Assembly: GCA_934561555.1 (NCBI GenBank)
Contig: CAKTGQ010000013.1
Coordinates: 7,719 to 71,718 of the forward strand
DNA length: 64,000 nucleotides
From: an uncultured Faecalibacterium sp.
Lineage (GTDB): Bacteria; Bacillota; Clostridia; Oscillospirales; Ruminococcaceae
Direction of reading: 5' to 3'
How positions within the stretch are numbered: the stretch's first letter is position 1; every line of letters starts with the position of its first letter. The position numbers and the translations under genes are program-made. Positions 26,155 through 35,131 of this stretch are shown here, one piece after another. The notes below the pieces were generated by a model. That model made no database searches, had not been told where the DNA came from, and was given only the letters and a program-made list of their open reading frames with translations.

Positions 26155-26912
26155 GCGAAGGGCTCAACCTCCTTCACGCCGGACAAAGCTCCCAGCACAC
26201 TGGCCGGGAAGCCGCCGACATCCTTCTGATATTCATACACCGCCGTATTGTACTGCAAGGTGCCAATGATGGTAGCTGCGCTGTTGAACTGGCCGTACTG
26301 CCCCTGCACCGCGCCCATCTTCATGGGGTCGGCGGCCTGCTCCTGCAATTTTGCATACAGCTGGTCGATGGCAGTGCCCAGTGCCTGGTCGGCCTGATAC
26401 AGCGCGTGCATCGTGCTGCCCTGATAATAGGGCAGCGAGGTCAGCGTCTGGCTTTTGCCGCCGTTCTGCACCGCCTGCAGACAAGCGGTGAAATCGCTCA
26501 GTGCCGTCTGTGCAGCCAGCACCTCGGCGCTGTCTGCGCCAAGGGTGTTGGAGGCGGTGGTAAGGATATTCGCCGCCGTGTTCTCCCGGGTGGTCAGTTC
26601 CTCGCTCAGGTTATAGCCGTTGTCGGCGGCGACCCCTGCGGTGAACCACTGGCGAGCGGCGTTGTACTTGCTGCGCAGCTTGGCGCTGCCAAAGCCGAAA
26701 AAGGCAGCCAGCATCACCACTACGCTCAAGGCCAGCGCCGCCGCCCGGGTGGAAAGCGCCGCGGGCAGCTTTGCTTCCAGTGCGGCCAGCTTCTGCTGGC
26801 GGGGCGTCAGCCTTACGGTCTGCTCCGGTTTTGCCTTTTCGCGGTAGCTGCCCGCGTCAAAGCCGCCGGGAGCGGTTTGTTTGTTGTTCTGAGAAAAATC
26901 AGCGTTTGCCAT
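26151..26912 (-). CDS. LemA-like membrane protein
   Basis: A 253-residue protein: charged N-terminus, one membrane helix (about 56-78), then a helical domain ending YNTAVYEYQKDVGGFPASVL, which matches the conserved C-terminal pattern of LemA proteins. LemA proteins are often encoded beside TPM proteins, as here; function unknown. RBS GGAG overlaps the end of the TelA gene. Confidence 0.8.
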   Translation of the reverse strand: MANADFSQNNKQTAPGGFDAGSYREKAKPEQTVRLTPRQQKLAALEAKLPAALSTRAAALALSVVVMLAAFFGFGSAKLRSKYNAARQWFTAGVAADNGYNLSEELTTRENTAANILTTASNTLGADSAEVLAAQTALSDFTACLQAVQNGGKSQTLTSLPYYQGSTMHALYQADQALGTAIDQLYAKLQEQAADPMKMGAVQGQYGQFNSAATIIGTLQYNTAVYEYQKDVGGFPASVLGALSGVKEVEPFA

Positions 26913-26913
26913 T

Positions 26914-28065
26914 TCAGCTCCGGATCTCCATCATTTTGGTTTTCAGCTCGTCCTCGATGCGGGTCAGCTCCTGCTCGGCGGCGGCGCGCTTTGCGCGGCC
27001 CTCGCTCTGGATCTTGTTCAGCTCGTCCAGCGTCTCGATCAGGCTCTTGTTGGTCTGCTGCAGGGTCTCGATATCCACGATGCCGCGCTGGCTCTCCTTG
27101 GCGGTCTCGATGGTGCCCAGCTTCAGCGCCTCGGCGTTCTTCTTCAGCAGGTCGTTGGTCATGTTGGTCACGGCACGCTCGGCCTGCATGGCCTGCTGGC
27201 TGTGTGCCAGACCCAGTGCCAGCACCATCTGGTTCTTCCACAGGGGGATGGTGTTCACGATGGTGGACTGGATCTTTTCTGCCATCATGGTGTTGTTGTT
27301 TTGCAGCAGACGGATCTGGGGGCCCATCTGCAGGCTGATGTTGCGGGTCAGTTCCAGATCGTACAGTTTTTTCTCAAAGCGCTCGCACTGGTCGGCAAGG
27401 TCGCGGGCGGCCTGTGCGTCCTCCGGCAGACCGGAAGCCTTGGCCTTGTCCATAGCCTGCTGCAATTCGTTGGCACGCACATCCGCCAGCTTTTTCTTGC
27501 CGGCAAGGATATACATGCTCAGCTCCTTGAAGTAGGCCATGTTCAGCTCGTACATCTTGTCCAGCATGGCGATATCCTTGAGCAGCTGCACCTGATGGGC
27601 TTCCAGCATGGACTGGATCTTTTCCACGTTGGTCTCGGTCTTGTCGTACTTGGTCTTGAGGGCATCCAGCTGGCTGGTCTTTTTCTTGAAGAAGCCCATG
27701 ATGCCCTTCTGCTGCTCCTCGTTGGCGTCAAAGCTCTTCAGCTCGCCGATGAGGTCGGTGATCATATCGCCCACCTCGCCCAGATCCTTGGTGGACACCT
27801 TGGAGAGGGCAGCTTCGGAGAAATCGCCGATCTTCTTCTGGCAGGCAGAGCCGTATTGCAGCACCTGCTGGCTATTGGTGATGTCGATTTTCTGGGCAAA
27901 CTGATCCACCATGGCCTGCTCCTCGGGGCTCAGCTTCACCTGTGCTTCCGGGGCGGGAGCTGCGGCGGGCTTTTCCTCCTGCGGCACAGCGGCGGGGGTG
28001 GGGTCTAGCGTCAGGGTGGGCACTGCGGGGGCATCCAGATCAAAATTCAGGGTATTGTCAGCCAT
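26914..28065 (-). CDS. toxic anion resistance protein, TelA family
   Basis: A 383-residue, almost entirely helical cytoplasmic protein with a Pro/Ala-rich start (residues 10-45) and long coiled coils from about 45 to the end. TelA/YaaN family members are linked to tellurite and envelope-stress tolerance, but the mechanism is unclear. Followed immediately by lemA and tpm and preceded by the XpaC-like gene, a recurrent clostridial arrangement. RBS GGAAGG. Confidence 0.9.
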   Translation of the reverse strand: MADNTLNFDLDAPAVPTLTLDPTPAAVPQEEKPAAAPAPEAQVKLSPEEQAMVDQFAQKIDITNSQQVLQYGSACQKKIGDFSEAALSKVSTKDLGEVGDMITDLIGELKSFDANEEQQKGIMGFFKKKTSQLDALKTKYDKTETNVEKIQSMLEAHQVQLLKDIAMLDKMYELNMAYFKELSMYILAGKKKLADVRANELQQAMDKAKASGLPEDAQAARDLADQCERFEKKLYDLELTRNISLQMGPQIRLLQNNNTMMAEKIQSTIVNTIPLWKNQMVLALGLAHSQQAMQAERAVTNMTNDLLKKNAEALKLGTIETAKESQRGIVDIETLQQTNKSLIETLDELNKIQSEGRAKRAAAEQELTRIEDELKTKMMEIRS

Positions 28066-28108
28066 AAGTGATTCCTTCCTTTCAAAATCCCGAGGGGATA
28101 TTCTGATT

Positions 28109-28738
28109 TTACTTGCTCAGACCCTGCCCCTTGAGCATATTCTGCAAGACGGTCAGGTCTGCGGACAGGTCCATGCTCTCTGCCGCATACAGGGCATCCA
28201 GCTGGTTTTCAAAGGCGGTGGCAATCGAAGCGGCGTTGTGCTCCACCTCGGCGCGGATGGCGGCGGCGTTCTCGCCCCGCACACCCTGCTTTGCAAGCTT
28301 TGCATACTGCTGCAAAACGTTTACGGCATCCGGCAGGTAGTAGTTGGCAAACCGGCGCACCTGCTTTGCCTTGGCGGGGTTTGCTTCCACCGCTTCCACG
28401 ATGGAGCGTCCTGCCTTTTCCATGCGGGTCATAGCGGCGGACAGCTGCGGGTCGGGCAACGCCTCGTTCAGCGCGTGCAGGGTGTCCAGCTTTTGCTGGA
28501 TGTCAGTCAGCATCTGGTCCACATCCTCCACACCGGTGTGGAAGGGCACCTCGTGCTCCACCACCCGGGGCGGGCAGGTCTTTTGTGCCACGCCAAAGGC
28601 CACGGCGGCACCGCCCAGCGCCACCAGCAGCGCCCATAATTTGTATACCGGCAGCACCGCGCACAGCACCACGAACACCAGCGCCATTGCGTAAAAAGGC
28701 AGCACGCTGGGTTTTTGGGTGCGGATGATCTTGCTCAT
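28109..28738 (-). CDS. XpaC-like (5-bromo-4-chloroindolyl phosphate hydrolysis) family protein
   Basis: A 209-residue protein with two N-terminal membrane helices (about 10-50) and a helical cytoplasmic domain (PFHTGVEDVDQMLTDIQQKL, RFANYYLPDAVNVLQQYAKL). The family is regularly paired with TelA. First gene of the four-gene operon. Of two ATGs, 28738 is preferred: AAGGAG is 6-8 bases before it but touches the upstream one at 28744. Confidence 0.82.
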   Translation of the reverse strand: MSKIIRTQKPSVLPFYAMALVFVVLCAVLPVYKLWALLVALGGAAVAFGVAQKTCPPRVVEHEVPFHTGVEDVDQMLTDIQQKLDTLHALNEALPDPQLSAAMTRMEKAGRSIVEAVEANPAKAKQVRRFANYYLPDAVNVLQQYAKLAKQGVRGENAAAIRAEVEHNAASIATAFENQLDALYAAESMDLSADLTVLQNMLKGQGLSK

Positions 28739-28782
28739 GGTCATTTCTCCTTGTCCGGGGCAGTGCGCCCCTTATGATATCC

Positions 28783-28810
28783 ATAATACAACGTCCGCAA
28801 AAAAACGCAA
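28783..28810 (-). promoter_or_regulatory. promoter of the xpaC-telA-lemA-tpm operon
   Basis: Leftward TTGCGT, 16 bases, TATTAT. Confidence 0.5.
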
Positions 28811-28841
28811 GTATCCCGCAAAAGAATTTACAGCCTTGTCA

Positions 28842-29330
28842 TCATTTTACGATCCAGTCTGCCAGCGCAGCGCCCCAAAGCGCTTCCAGTCGGGCGGGGC
28901 TGCAGGCGGCGTTGGCGGGGCTTGTGCTGGGCAAGCGGACAGCCGGGATGCCGGTAAGCGGCTGCTGATATTTTGTATAGATACGGTAAGCTGTGGCGCC
29001 GTTGCAGAACACCGCTCGGATGGGTGCCTTGCGCAGCAGCCCGGCGATATCGTTGGGCACCACATCCTTGATAGAGGCATCCGATGCACCGGTAATGGTG
29101 CAGCTTTCCAGCGTATCCCACAGCGCCAGCCCGTGGCGCAAAAGCAGCTGCTTTTTGGCGGCGATATCCTCCCGCGCGGGCAGCGGCTCCCCGGTCAGTG
29201 CCGCCAGCAGCGGCCAGAACCGGTTTTGCGGGTGGCCGTAATAAAAGGCCATCTCCCGGCTTTTGGGGCTGGGCCATGTGCCTAAAATCAGCGCCCGGCT
29301 GCGGTCATCGTACACCGGCGCAAAGCTCAT
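28842..29330 (-). CDS. DNA-deoxyinosine glycosylase (uracil-DNA glycosylase superfamily)
   Basis: A 162-residue base-excision repair enzyme that removes hypoxanthine. The opening LILGTWPSPKSREMAFYYGH and HPQNRFWPLL match the family 6 (HDG) pattern, as does the C-terminal LPSTSPANA. Its ATG overlaps the stop of the HAD gene by 4 bases, so the two are coupled. Confidence 0.88.
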   Translation of the reverse strand: MSFAPVYDDRSRALILGTWPSPKSREMAFYYGHPQNRFWPLLAALTGEPLPAREDIAAKKQLLLRHGLALWDTLESCTITGASDASIKDVVPNDIAGLLRKAPIRAVFCNGATAYRIYTKYQQPLTGIPAVRLPSTSPANAACSPARLEALWGAALADWIVK

Positions 29331-30220
29331 AAGCTGCCGCCTGCGCTTTCAATATTGCCCCATGCAGAGCCAAGATCTTTGCCGGAGGGCTCCGCGCGGG
29401 GGCCGTTGAACCACAGCTCCTCGATCAGCGCCGCCACGCCGTCCTCCCGCACGTCCCCGATGATCCGGTCGGCAGCGGCCTTGGCGTCCGGGGTGCCGTT
29501 TGCCATGCAGGCGCTCAGGCCTGCGACTTTCAGCATCCCCACATCGTTGGCAGAATCGCCCACAGCCACGGCGTCCGCCAGCGTAAGCCCCATCTGCGCA
29601 CACAAGTCGGCAAGCCCTACGCCCTTATCCATGCCGCCGCGCACGATATCATAGTAGCAGTAGCCGTCCGCGTTCTGCGCGCCCACCTGCATCCAGTGCA
29701 GGCCAAGGTAGCCGTATTTTTCGTGGAAGCGCTCCACCTCCTGCGGCGGCATGGCAGCAAAGGCGGCGTGGGGCATATCCACTAAATGCCTGTCCTGATC
29801 CTCGCCGTCCACGCAATCCAGCCCGGGGCTGTTCATCATCTGATAACCGGTGTGCAGATACTCGTACTCGCAGTAGGCGTAATAGGCATCCCGGAAGTTG
29901 AATTGCAGCGGGTAGTTATAATCCTCGCAGAAATCCACCAGCACATACATTTCCTCGCTGGTAAGCGGATGCTCGGCTATCACGTTGCCCTGCCTGTCCA
30001 CCACACAGGCACCGTTGCAGGTGATGGCGTAGTCGTACCGGATGCCACCCAGCTGGTTTTTATCCCGGATGCCCGGGTAGGAGCGGCCGGTGCTGAGCAC
30101 GAATTTGCCCCCGGCGGCCTGCAGCTTTTTCACCGCCTTTACCACCGCCGGGCGGGGCTTTGCTTCTCCAAAGGGCATCAGCGTGTTGTCGTAATCGCTT
30201 GCCAGAATCTTATATTGCAT
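29327..30220 (-). CDS. HAD superfamily Cof-type phosphatase
   Basis: A 297-residue class IIB HAD hydrolase acting on a phosphorylated small molecule. Motif I is SDYDNTLM (nucleophile Asp near residue 9), motif II STGRSY, and the Mg-binding motif IV AVGDSANDVGML near residue 225. Substrate unknown. The start at 30220 is favoured over 30226 because AGGAGAG lies about 8 bases away. Confidence 0.92.
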   Translation of the reverse strand: MQYKILASDYDNTLMPFGEAKPRPAVVKAVKKLQAAGGKFVLSTGRSYPGIRDKNQLGGIRYDYAITCNGACVVDRQGNVIAEHPLTSEEMYVLVDFCEDYNYPLQFNFRDAYYAYCEYEYLHTGYQMMNSPGLDCVDGEDQDRHLVDMPHAAFAAMPPQEVERFHEKYGYLGLHWMQVGAQNADGYCYYDIVRGGMDKGVGLADLCAQMGLTLADAVAVGDSANDVGMLKVAGLSACMANGTPDAKAAADRIIGDVREDGVAALIEELWFNGPRAEPSGKDLGSAWGNIESAGGSL

Positions 30221-30299
30221 GGTCATCTCTCCTGTGCGCATCGTTTTCTCCCAGTATAACACATTTCAAAGTCCAGCGGGAGAGGGGGAAAAGAAAAAT

Positions 30300-30345
30300 G
30301 GGACACCGGAGCGTCCTCAGACGCTCCGGTGTCCCGAAGTCCAAA
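30300..30345 (-). terminator. terminator of the metal permease gene
   Basis: GGGACACCGGAGCGTC and its complement form a 16-bp stem; leftward it is followed by ATTTTTCTTTTC. Confidence 0.85.
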
Positions 30346-30357
30346 ATAATTTTATCT

Positions 30358-31245
30358 TCAGGCAAACACCGCCACGACTATCTGCATGGCTACGCCTACA
30401 AAGGCACCGGCGGCCCATGTCAGGCCGGTGATGAAGAGGTTCTGCTTCCACGAGGGATTAGCGCGCCACAGCACCGCCAAGCCCACACCCGCACCGGTGC
30501 ACAGACCCGCCACAAGGCTGGAAAAGCGCAGTGCACCCTCCACATACAGCTGGGTCAGCAGCACACTGGCGGCGCAGTTGGGGATCAGCCCCACCAGAGC
30601 TGCCACCACCGGCTGGAAGAAGCCCATGCCGCCCAGCACTTCAGCGAACACGTCCTCGCCCACGCCTTCCACGATCATGCCGAACACCAGACCGAAAACA
30701 AAGATGAACACAAAGATCTCCAGCGTGTGGCGCAGCGCCGCCTGCCAGATGGGCTTTTCGTTGCCCTCGGCATCGCTGTGCTCCTCGTGGCAGTCCACCT
30801 CGTCCGCATGGCCGGTGTAGCCGCCCCGCAGCCCCTTGGGCAGCACGCCCCGCAGGACAAAATCCAGCACAAAGCCCACCACGATGGCGTACAACACCTT
30901 GATGACCATCAGGACAGCCAGCTTATCCCAGTAGGCGGGCATGGACACCAGCAGCGGGATAGCCTCGTCACTGGTGGCAAGGTACACTGCCATCAGCGTG
31001 CCCAGCGTAATGACCCGGGAGGCGTAGAAGTTAGACGCAATGGCCGAGAAACCGCACTGCGGCACACAGCCCAGTACCGCGCCCGGCACAGCACCCCAGC
31101 GCCCGCCGCCCGCCAGCAGCGCCTCAATGCGCTCGCCGTGGCGGTGCTCGATATACTCGATCAGCAGGTAGGCCAAAAACAGAAAGGGCAGCATCTTGGC
31201 AGTATCCACCAGCGTTTCGCCCAGAACATCCAGAAACAGTTCCAT
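30358..31245 (-). CDS. putative metal permease (ArsP_2-like, putative manganese transporter)
   Basis: A 295-residue integral membrane protein with about eight helices in two halves. VPQCGFSAI (about residue 65) and IPNCAASVLL (about 240) are the paired half motifs seen in this family. A central cytoplasmic loop is rich in His, Asp and Glu (HADEVDCHEEHSDAEGN), suggesting metal binding. Known as putative manganese or arsenic exporters; metal not proven. The ATG at 31245 has GGAG 9 bases before it. Confidence 0.82.
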   Translation of the reverse strand: MELFLDVLGETLVDTAKMLPFLFLAYLLIEYIEHRHGERIEALLAGGGRWGAVPGAVLGCVPQCGFSAIASNFYASRVITLGTLMAVYLATSDEAIPLLVSMPAYWDKLAVLMVIKVLYAIVVGFVLDFVLRGVLPKGLRGGYTGHADEVDCHEEHSDAEGNEKPIWQAALRHTLEIFVFIFVFGLVFGMIVEGVGEDVFAEVLGGMGFFQPVVAALVGLIPNCAASVLLTQLYVEGALRFSSLVAGLCTGAGVGLAVLWRANPSWKQNLFITGLTWAAGAFVGVAMQIVVAVFA

Positions 31246-31321
31246 AAATAATCGCTCCAAAGACCCGCAGGGGGTCGTCTCTCAACAATTCGCAATCAGT
31301 TTGCATTTTCGCGCAAGGAAG

Positions 31322-31374
31322 ATTATACACGATATGCTTCCCAATTGCAATACCAAATTGCAAATTAGTTGCAA
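31322..31374 (-). promoter_or_regulatory. metal permease promoter with three TTGCAA sites
   Basis: Leftward TTGCAA (31345-31350), 17 bases, TATAAT (31322-31327). The -35 is one of three TTGCAA palindromes (also 31358-31363 and 31369-31374), a likely metalloregulator operator. Confidence 0.65.
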
Positions 31375-31429
31375 TTTTATGTTATGGAACGTTGCAGCGT
31401 GCAAAAAAAACAATTTCAAATGGTCTCCG

Positions 31430-31700
31430 CGTCTTACGGGTTGCGGCAGCCTCTCTCCTCGCCCTCTCAGTCACCTGCGGTGACAGCTCTCCCAAAGGGA
31501 GAGCCAAGAGCACTGCCGGAAGCTTTCTCATTGTTCTTAAAACTTCAGCGACAAGCCTTAGACCTTGGCTCTCCCTTTGGGAGAGCTGGCGCGGGAGCGC
31601 CTGAGAGGGTTCGCTCCCCCAAGGGGGAGCGAGCGCGCACGCCCACAGCGCCGCGCTTTCGCAGAAAGCGGCGCTGCAACTGCCGTTTTTCTCCACGCCC
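31430..31700. repeat. dispersed palindromic intergenic repeat, copy 4
   Basis: CCCTCTCAGTCACC..., GCTCTCCCAAAGGGAGAGC, GGCTCTCCCTTTGGGAGAGC and GCTCCCCCAAGGGGGAGC palindromes. With the next element it fills the space between tcdA and the metal permease; no gene is supported. Confidence 0.65.
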
Positions 31701-31715
31701 CCCACCTGTGAAAAA

Positions 31716-31815
31716 GGGGTTCTGAAAAGCCCGCAGGCTTTTCAGAACCCCAAAATTTCAAATAATTCTTCCGCTGAATATGCGCAGAGCAACGCGGAGC
31801 GCATTCCAAATCGTC
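31716..31815. repeat. composite palindromic repeat, copy 3
   Basis: The GGGGTTCTGAAAAGCC hairpin (31716-31751) directly followed by the core with ATGCGC (31780-31785) pairing GCGCAT (31799-31804). Confidence 0.8.
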
Positions 31816-31843
31816 CCACGCAGCAAGGAAGCTGCGGTCTGCT

Positions 31844-32614
31844 TTACCCCTTCAGCGGTACAAAGCCCACAAGGTCTTTGACCACCTCGCCGCCGATGAT
31901 CAGACCGGCTACCGAAGGCACAAAGGCGTTGGAGCCCGGCACAGTGCGCCGTGCAGTGCACTTGCGCTGGGTGCCCGGGGGACAGATGCAGTGGTACTTG
32001 CAGCTGATGGAGTCGTCCTCGATGGGGGTCATGGCAGGCTCCTTGGAGTAGACCACCTTCAGGTGCTTGATCTTGCGCTTGCGGCACTCGATACGCATCA
32101 CCTTGGCAAGCGGGCAGACCGAGGTCTTGTAGATGTCAGTCACCTCAAATCGGGTGGGGTCCATCTTGTTGCCTGCGCCCATGGAGCAGATGATGGGGGT
32201 GCCCGCCTCCTTGCACTTCATCACCAGTGCCAGCTTGCCGGTAACGGTGTCGATGGCGTCCACCACATAGTCGTACTGGGTAAAATCGAAGTCGTCCTGC
32301 GTCTCCGGGCCAAAGAAGCACCGGTGGGTGGTCACCTTGATGTTGGGGTCGATATCGTGGATGCGCTGTTCCGCTACATCCACCTTATACTGTCCCACCG
32401 TGCTGCGGGTGGCGATGATCTGACGGTTGAGGTTGGTCAGGCAGACCTTATCGTCGTCGATCAGATCCAGTGCGCCCACGCCGCTGCGTGCCAGCGCCTC
32501 CACCGTGTAGCCGCCCACGCCGCCGATGCCAAACACTGCCACCCGGGCATGGTGCAGCTTTTCCATAGCCTCTGCACCCAGCAGCAGCTGGGTGCGGGAA
32601 TACTGATCCTGCAT
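31844..32614 (-). CDS. tcdA: tRNA threonylcarbamoyladenosine dehydratase
   Basis: ATP-dependent cyclisation of t6A37 to ct6A in tRNA. A 256-residue E1-like enzyme: opening QYSRTQLLLG, nucleotide-binding VFGIGGVGGYTVEALARSG, DDDKVCLTNLNRQ and CPPGTQRKCTARR. It starts 10 bases after mnmA, making a tRNA-modification operon. RBS AAGGAG. Confidence 0.93.
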   Translation of the reverse strand: MQDQYSRTQLLLGAEAMEKLHHARVAVFGIGGVGGYTVEALARSGVGALDLIDDDKVCLTNLNRQIIATRSTVGQYKVDVAEQRIHDIDPNIKVTTHRCFFGPETQDDFDFTQYDYVVDAIDTVTGKLALVMKCKEAGTPIICSMGAGNKMDPTRFEVTDIYKTSVCPLAKVMRIECRKRKIKHLKVVYSKEPAMTPIEDDSISCKYHCICPPGTQRKCTARRTVPGSNAFVPSVAGLIIGGEVVKDLVGFVPLKG

Positions 32615-32624
32615 TTTGTTCTCC

Positions 32625-33728
32625 TTACTTTTCTACGCGGGTGATGGTGCCGCCGCCCAGCACCACATCGCCCTGATACAGCACGGCAGCCTGCCCCGGG
32701 GTGGGGGCACGCTGGGGCTGGTCAAATTCCAGCCGGAAGCCGTTTTCTGCGGGGTAAACGGTGGCCTGCTGCTCGGCCTGATGATACCGGGTGCGGGCGG
32801 TGACCCGCAGCGGCCCGGTCAGTTCCGGGATAGCGATCCAGTTCACATCCTCTGCGTAGACGATGCGATCAAACAGTTCGCTTTCCGGCCCGACGGTGAC
32901 GGTATTGGCCTGCATATCCTTGCCGCAGACGTACACCGGCGCACCCAGCGCGAGCCCAAGCCCCTTGCGCTGCCCCAGCGTGTAGCGCACCGCGCCGCTG
33001 TGGGTGCCCACCACCTTGCCGCTCTGATCCAGAAAATCTCCGGCGGGGTAGTGCTTGCCGGTAAACTGCTCCATAAAGCTGGCATAATCGCCGTCCGGCA
33101 CAAAGCAGATATCCTGACTGTCGTGCTTTTGGGCGTTGATAAAGCTGTGCTCCTGCGCGATCTTTCGCACCTCAGTCTTGTGCAGTGCACCCAGCGGCAG
33201 ACGGATATGCGCCAGCTGCTCCTGTGTGAGGTTGTACAGCACATAGCTCTGGTCCTTGCCCTCGTCCAGGCCCTTTTTCAGCAGCCAGCGGCCGGTGGCT
33301 GCGTCCTGTTCCACCCGGGCGTAGTGGCCGGTAACCACATACTCCATGCCGTGTTCCTCCGCCCAGTCCAGCAGGTGGCGGAACTTCATATATTTATTGC
33401 AGTCGATACAGGGGTTGGGGGTGCCGCCTGCCTCGTAGACGCGGATAAATTTTTCAATGATCTGCGCCCGGAAGTCGGCGGTGAAATCCAGCACCTGATA
33501 CGGCATATCCAGCGCAAAGGCCACCTCGGCGGCGTCCTCGATATCCTTTTCCGAGCAGCAGGTCTGGTAGCCGGACTGTCCCAGCATTTCGTTGTGGGTA
33601 AGCCGCATGGTGATGCCGGTGCAGTCGTAGCCCGCCTGCTGCATCAGGCAGGCCGCCACCGAGCTGTCCACGCCGCCGCTCATAGCAATGAGGGCGCGGG
33701 GACGGTTTGCAGGGTTCTGAGTGGTCAT
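32625..33728 (-). CDS. mnmA: tRNA-specific 2-thiouridylase MnmA
   Basis: Thiolates U34 of tRNA-Lys, -Glu and -Gln. 367 residues with PP-loop SGGVDSS at 17-23, catalytic Cys107 in NPCIDC and persulfide Cys208 in SQDICF; C-terminal beta-barrel with TPGQAAVLYQGDVVLGGG. First gene of mnmA-tcdA, with a promoter lying in the end of cca. Confidence 0.96.
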   Translation of the reverse strand: MTTQNPANRPRALIAMSGGVDSSVAACLMQQAGYDCTGITMRLTHNEMLGQSGYQTCCSEKDIEDAAEVAFALDMPYQVLDFTADFRAQIIEKFIRVYEAGGTPNPCIDCNKYMKFRHLLDWAEEHGMEYVVTGHYARVEQDAATGRWLLKKGLDEGKDQSYVLYNLTQEQLAHIRLPLGALHKTEVRKIAQEHSFINAQKHDSQDICFVPDGDYASFMEQFTGKHYPAGDFLDQSGKVVGTHSGAVRYTLGQRKGLGLALGAPVYVCGKDMQANTVTVGPESELFDRIVYAEDVNWIAIPELTGPLRVTARTRYHQAEQQATVYPAENGFRLEFDQPQRAPTPGQAAVLYQGDVVLGGGTITRVEK

Positions 33729-33771
33729 AGATTCTCCTTTTATGGGTTCAACATACTAAAGCAGTAGTATA

Positions 33772-33800
33772 ATACTACCGCAGCATAAACCGCTTGTCAA
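33772..33800 (-). promoter_or_regulatory. mnmA promoter
   Basis: Leftward TTGACA, 17 bases, TAGTAT; the -35 overlaps the stop codon of cca. Confidence 0.7.
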
Positions 33801-35131
33801 GACGCTATCATTTTCTGCGCCGCAGCCAGCAGCGCCGGTTTTTCGTTGGGGTATTCTGCGCGGATGACGCCGTCCAGCAGCGTTTCCAGCACCCGGCGCA
33901 GCGCAGGCCCTGCCGGAATTCCCGCCGCCATCAGGTCGCGGCCGTTCACCGCCAGCTGGCTCACCCGGCAGCATACGCCGTCGGCTTCCAGCTGCCGCGC
34001 CCGCTGCGCTGCAAGAGCGCAAGCCGGGGCATCCTGCGGGTGCAGCGCCGCGCACAGTGCACACAGCCGCTCCACGGTGCACAGCCCGTATCGGCCTAAA
34101 AGCTGCCGGAGGTGGATGTCACTGGCGCGTTCCGGGGCGTGTGCGGGAGCTTTCTCCTCGGACACGAATCGGGCCATTCCATCGCCCGCCCTACTGCCTT
34201 CGGCAGCAGGGTCCCACCCCAGCGGACGGTCCTCGGAGAAACTCCCGCACACGCCCTCCCCTGCCGTTTCCCGCACCAGCACGGCGGTCTCCTCGATGCA
34301 GGCGTTAGAGCAGCGCAGCCGCTTGAGCACACGGCGGGTGTCGGCCTCCCCCAGAGCGCCCAGCAGCGCCGCCCAGCGCACCGGCAGGTTTTCCTCCCCC
34401 GCCGGGCAGGCATCCACCACCGGCTTTGCGGCTTCAAGCGCAGCCGGGGTCAACTCCGGCAGCACCACCGCCAGCACGGCGGGCTCCAGATACGCCCCCG
34501 GCTGCGGGGCTGCCAGCAGCTTTGCCAGCTCTTCCTGAATGCGCTCGGCAGAGATGCAGTCCAAATGGGGTGCCAGCTGCCGCGCCGCCCGTGCGGTGGC
34601 TGCGTCCAGCGCAAAGCCGAACCTTGCGGCAAAGCGGTACAGCCGCAGAATGCGCAGCGCGTCCTCGGTAAAGCGCTGCTGCGGCTCGCCCACCGCCCGC
34701 AGCAGACCGTTTTGCAAATCTGCCTGCCCGCCAAAGGGGTCTACCAGACCCTCGGCTTCATTATACGCCATAGCGTTGATGGTAAAATCCCGCCGGGCAA
34801 GGTCCTCCCGCACGTCCGGTACGAACTGCACTGCGTCCGGGTGACGGCCATCGGTATAGCTGCCCTCGGTGCGGAAGGTGGTGGTCTCGTACAACTGCCC
34901 GCCGTACTTAATGGTGACCGTACCGTGCTGCAAACCGGTGGGGATGCACTGCTCTGCCCCGAACAGCTCCATCACCTGCTGCGGCAGGGCGCTGGTGCAC
35001 AGGTCCCAGTCGTGGGCGGTGCGCCCCAAAAGACTGTCCCGCACGCAGCCGCCCACGGCATAGGCCGCGTAGCCCGCCCCGTGCAGGGTGTCCAGCAGGG
35101 CGGCTGCCCCGGGGTCAAGTGTCAGCTTCAT
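33797..35131 (-). CDS. cca: CCA-adding tRNA nucleotidyltransferase
   Basis: Adds or repairs the 3' CCA of tRNA. 444 residues, class II: GGCVRDSLLG at 27-36, catalytic Asp41 and Asp43 in DWDL, ARRDFTINAMAYN near 112-122, and EDALRILRLYRFAARFGF in the neck. Residues about 293-331 are a low-similarity insertion encoded by a palindromic repeat that keeps the frame. Overlaps the RNase Z stop by 4 bases. Confidence 0.94.
   Translation of the reverse strand: MKLTLDPGAAALLDTLHGAGYAAYAVGGCVRDSLLGRTAHDWDLCTSALPQQVMELFGAEQCIPTGLQHGTVTIKYGGQLYETTTFRTEGSYTDGRHPDAVQFVPDVREDLARRDFTINAMAYNEAEGLVDPFGGQADLQNGLLRAVGEPQQRFTEDALRILRLYRFAARFGFALDAATARAARQLAPHLDCISAERIQEELAKLLAAPQPGAYLEPAVLAVVLPELTPAALEAAKPVVDACPAGEENLPVRWAALLGALGEADTRRVLKRLRCSNACIEETAVLVRETAGEGVCGSFSEDRPLGWDPAAEGSRAGDGMARFVSEEKAPAHAPERASDIHLRQLLGRYGLCTVERLCALCAALHPQDAPACALAAQRARQLEADGVCCRVSQLAVNGRDLMAAGIPAGPALRRVLETLLDGVIRAEYPNEKPALLAAAQKMIAS
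34138..34254. repeat. palindromic element inserted in frame within cca
   Basis: The arm CGTGTGCGGGAG (from 34138) followed by TTTCTCC is mirrored by GGAGAAACTCCCGCACACG (ending 34254). The 117-base element is a multiple of 3 and contributes about 39 residues. An inner hairpin CCCTACTGCC...GGCAGCAGGG sits in the middle. Confidence 0.8.

Noticed and set aside
28109..28738. Reading the XpaC-like gene as a true phosphatase
   Set aside because: The family name comes from an indicator-substrate phenotype; no phosphatase motif is visible, so no enzymatic role is claimed.
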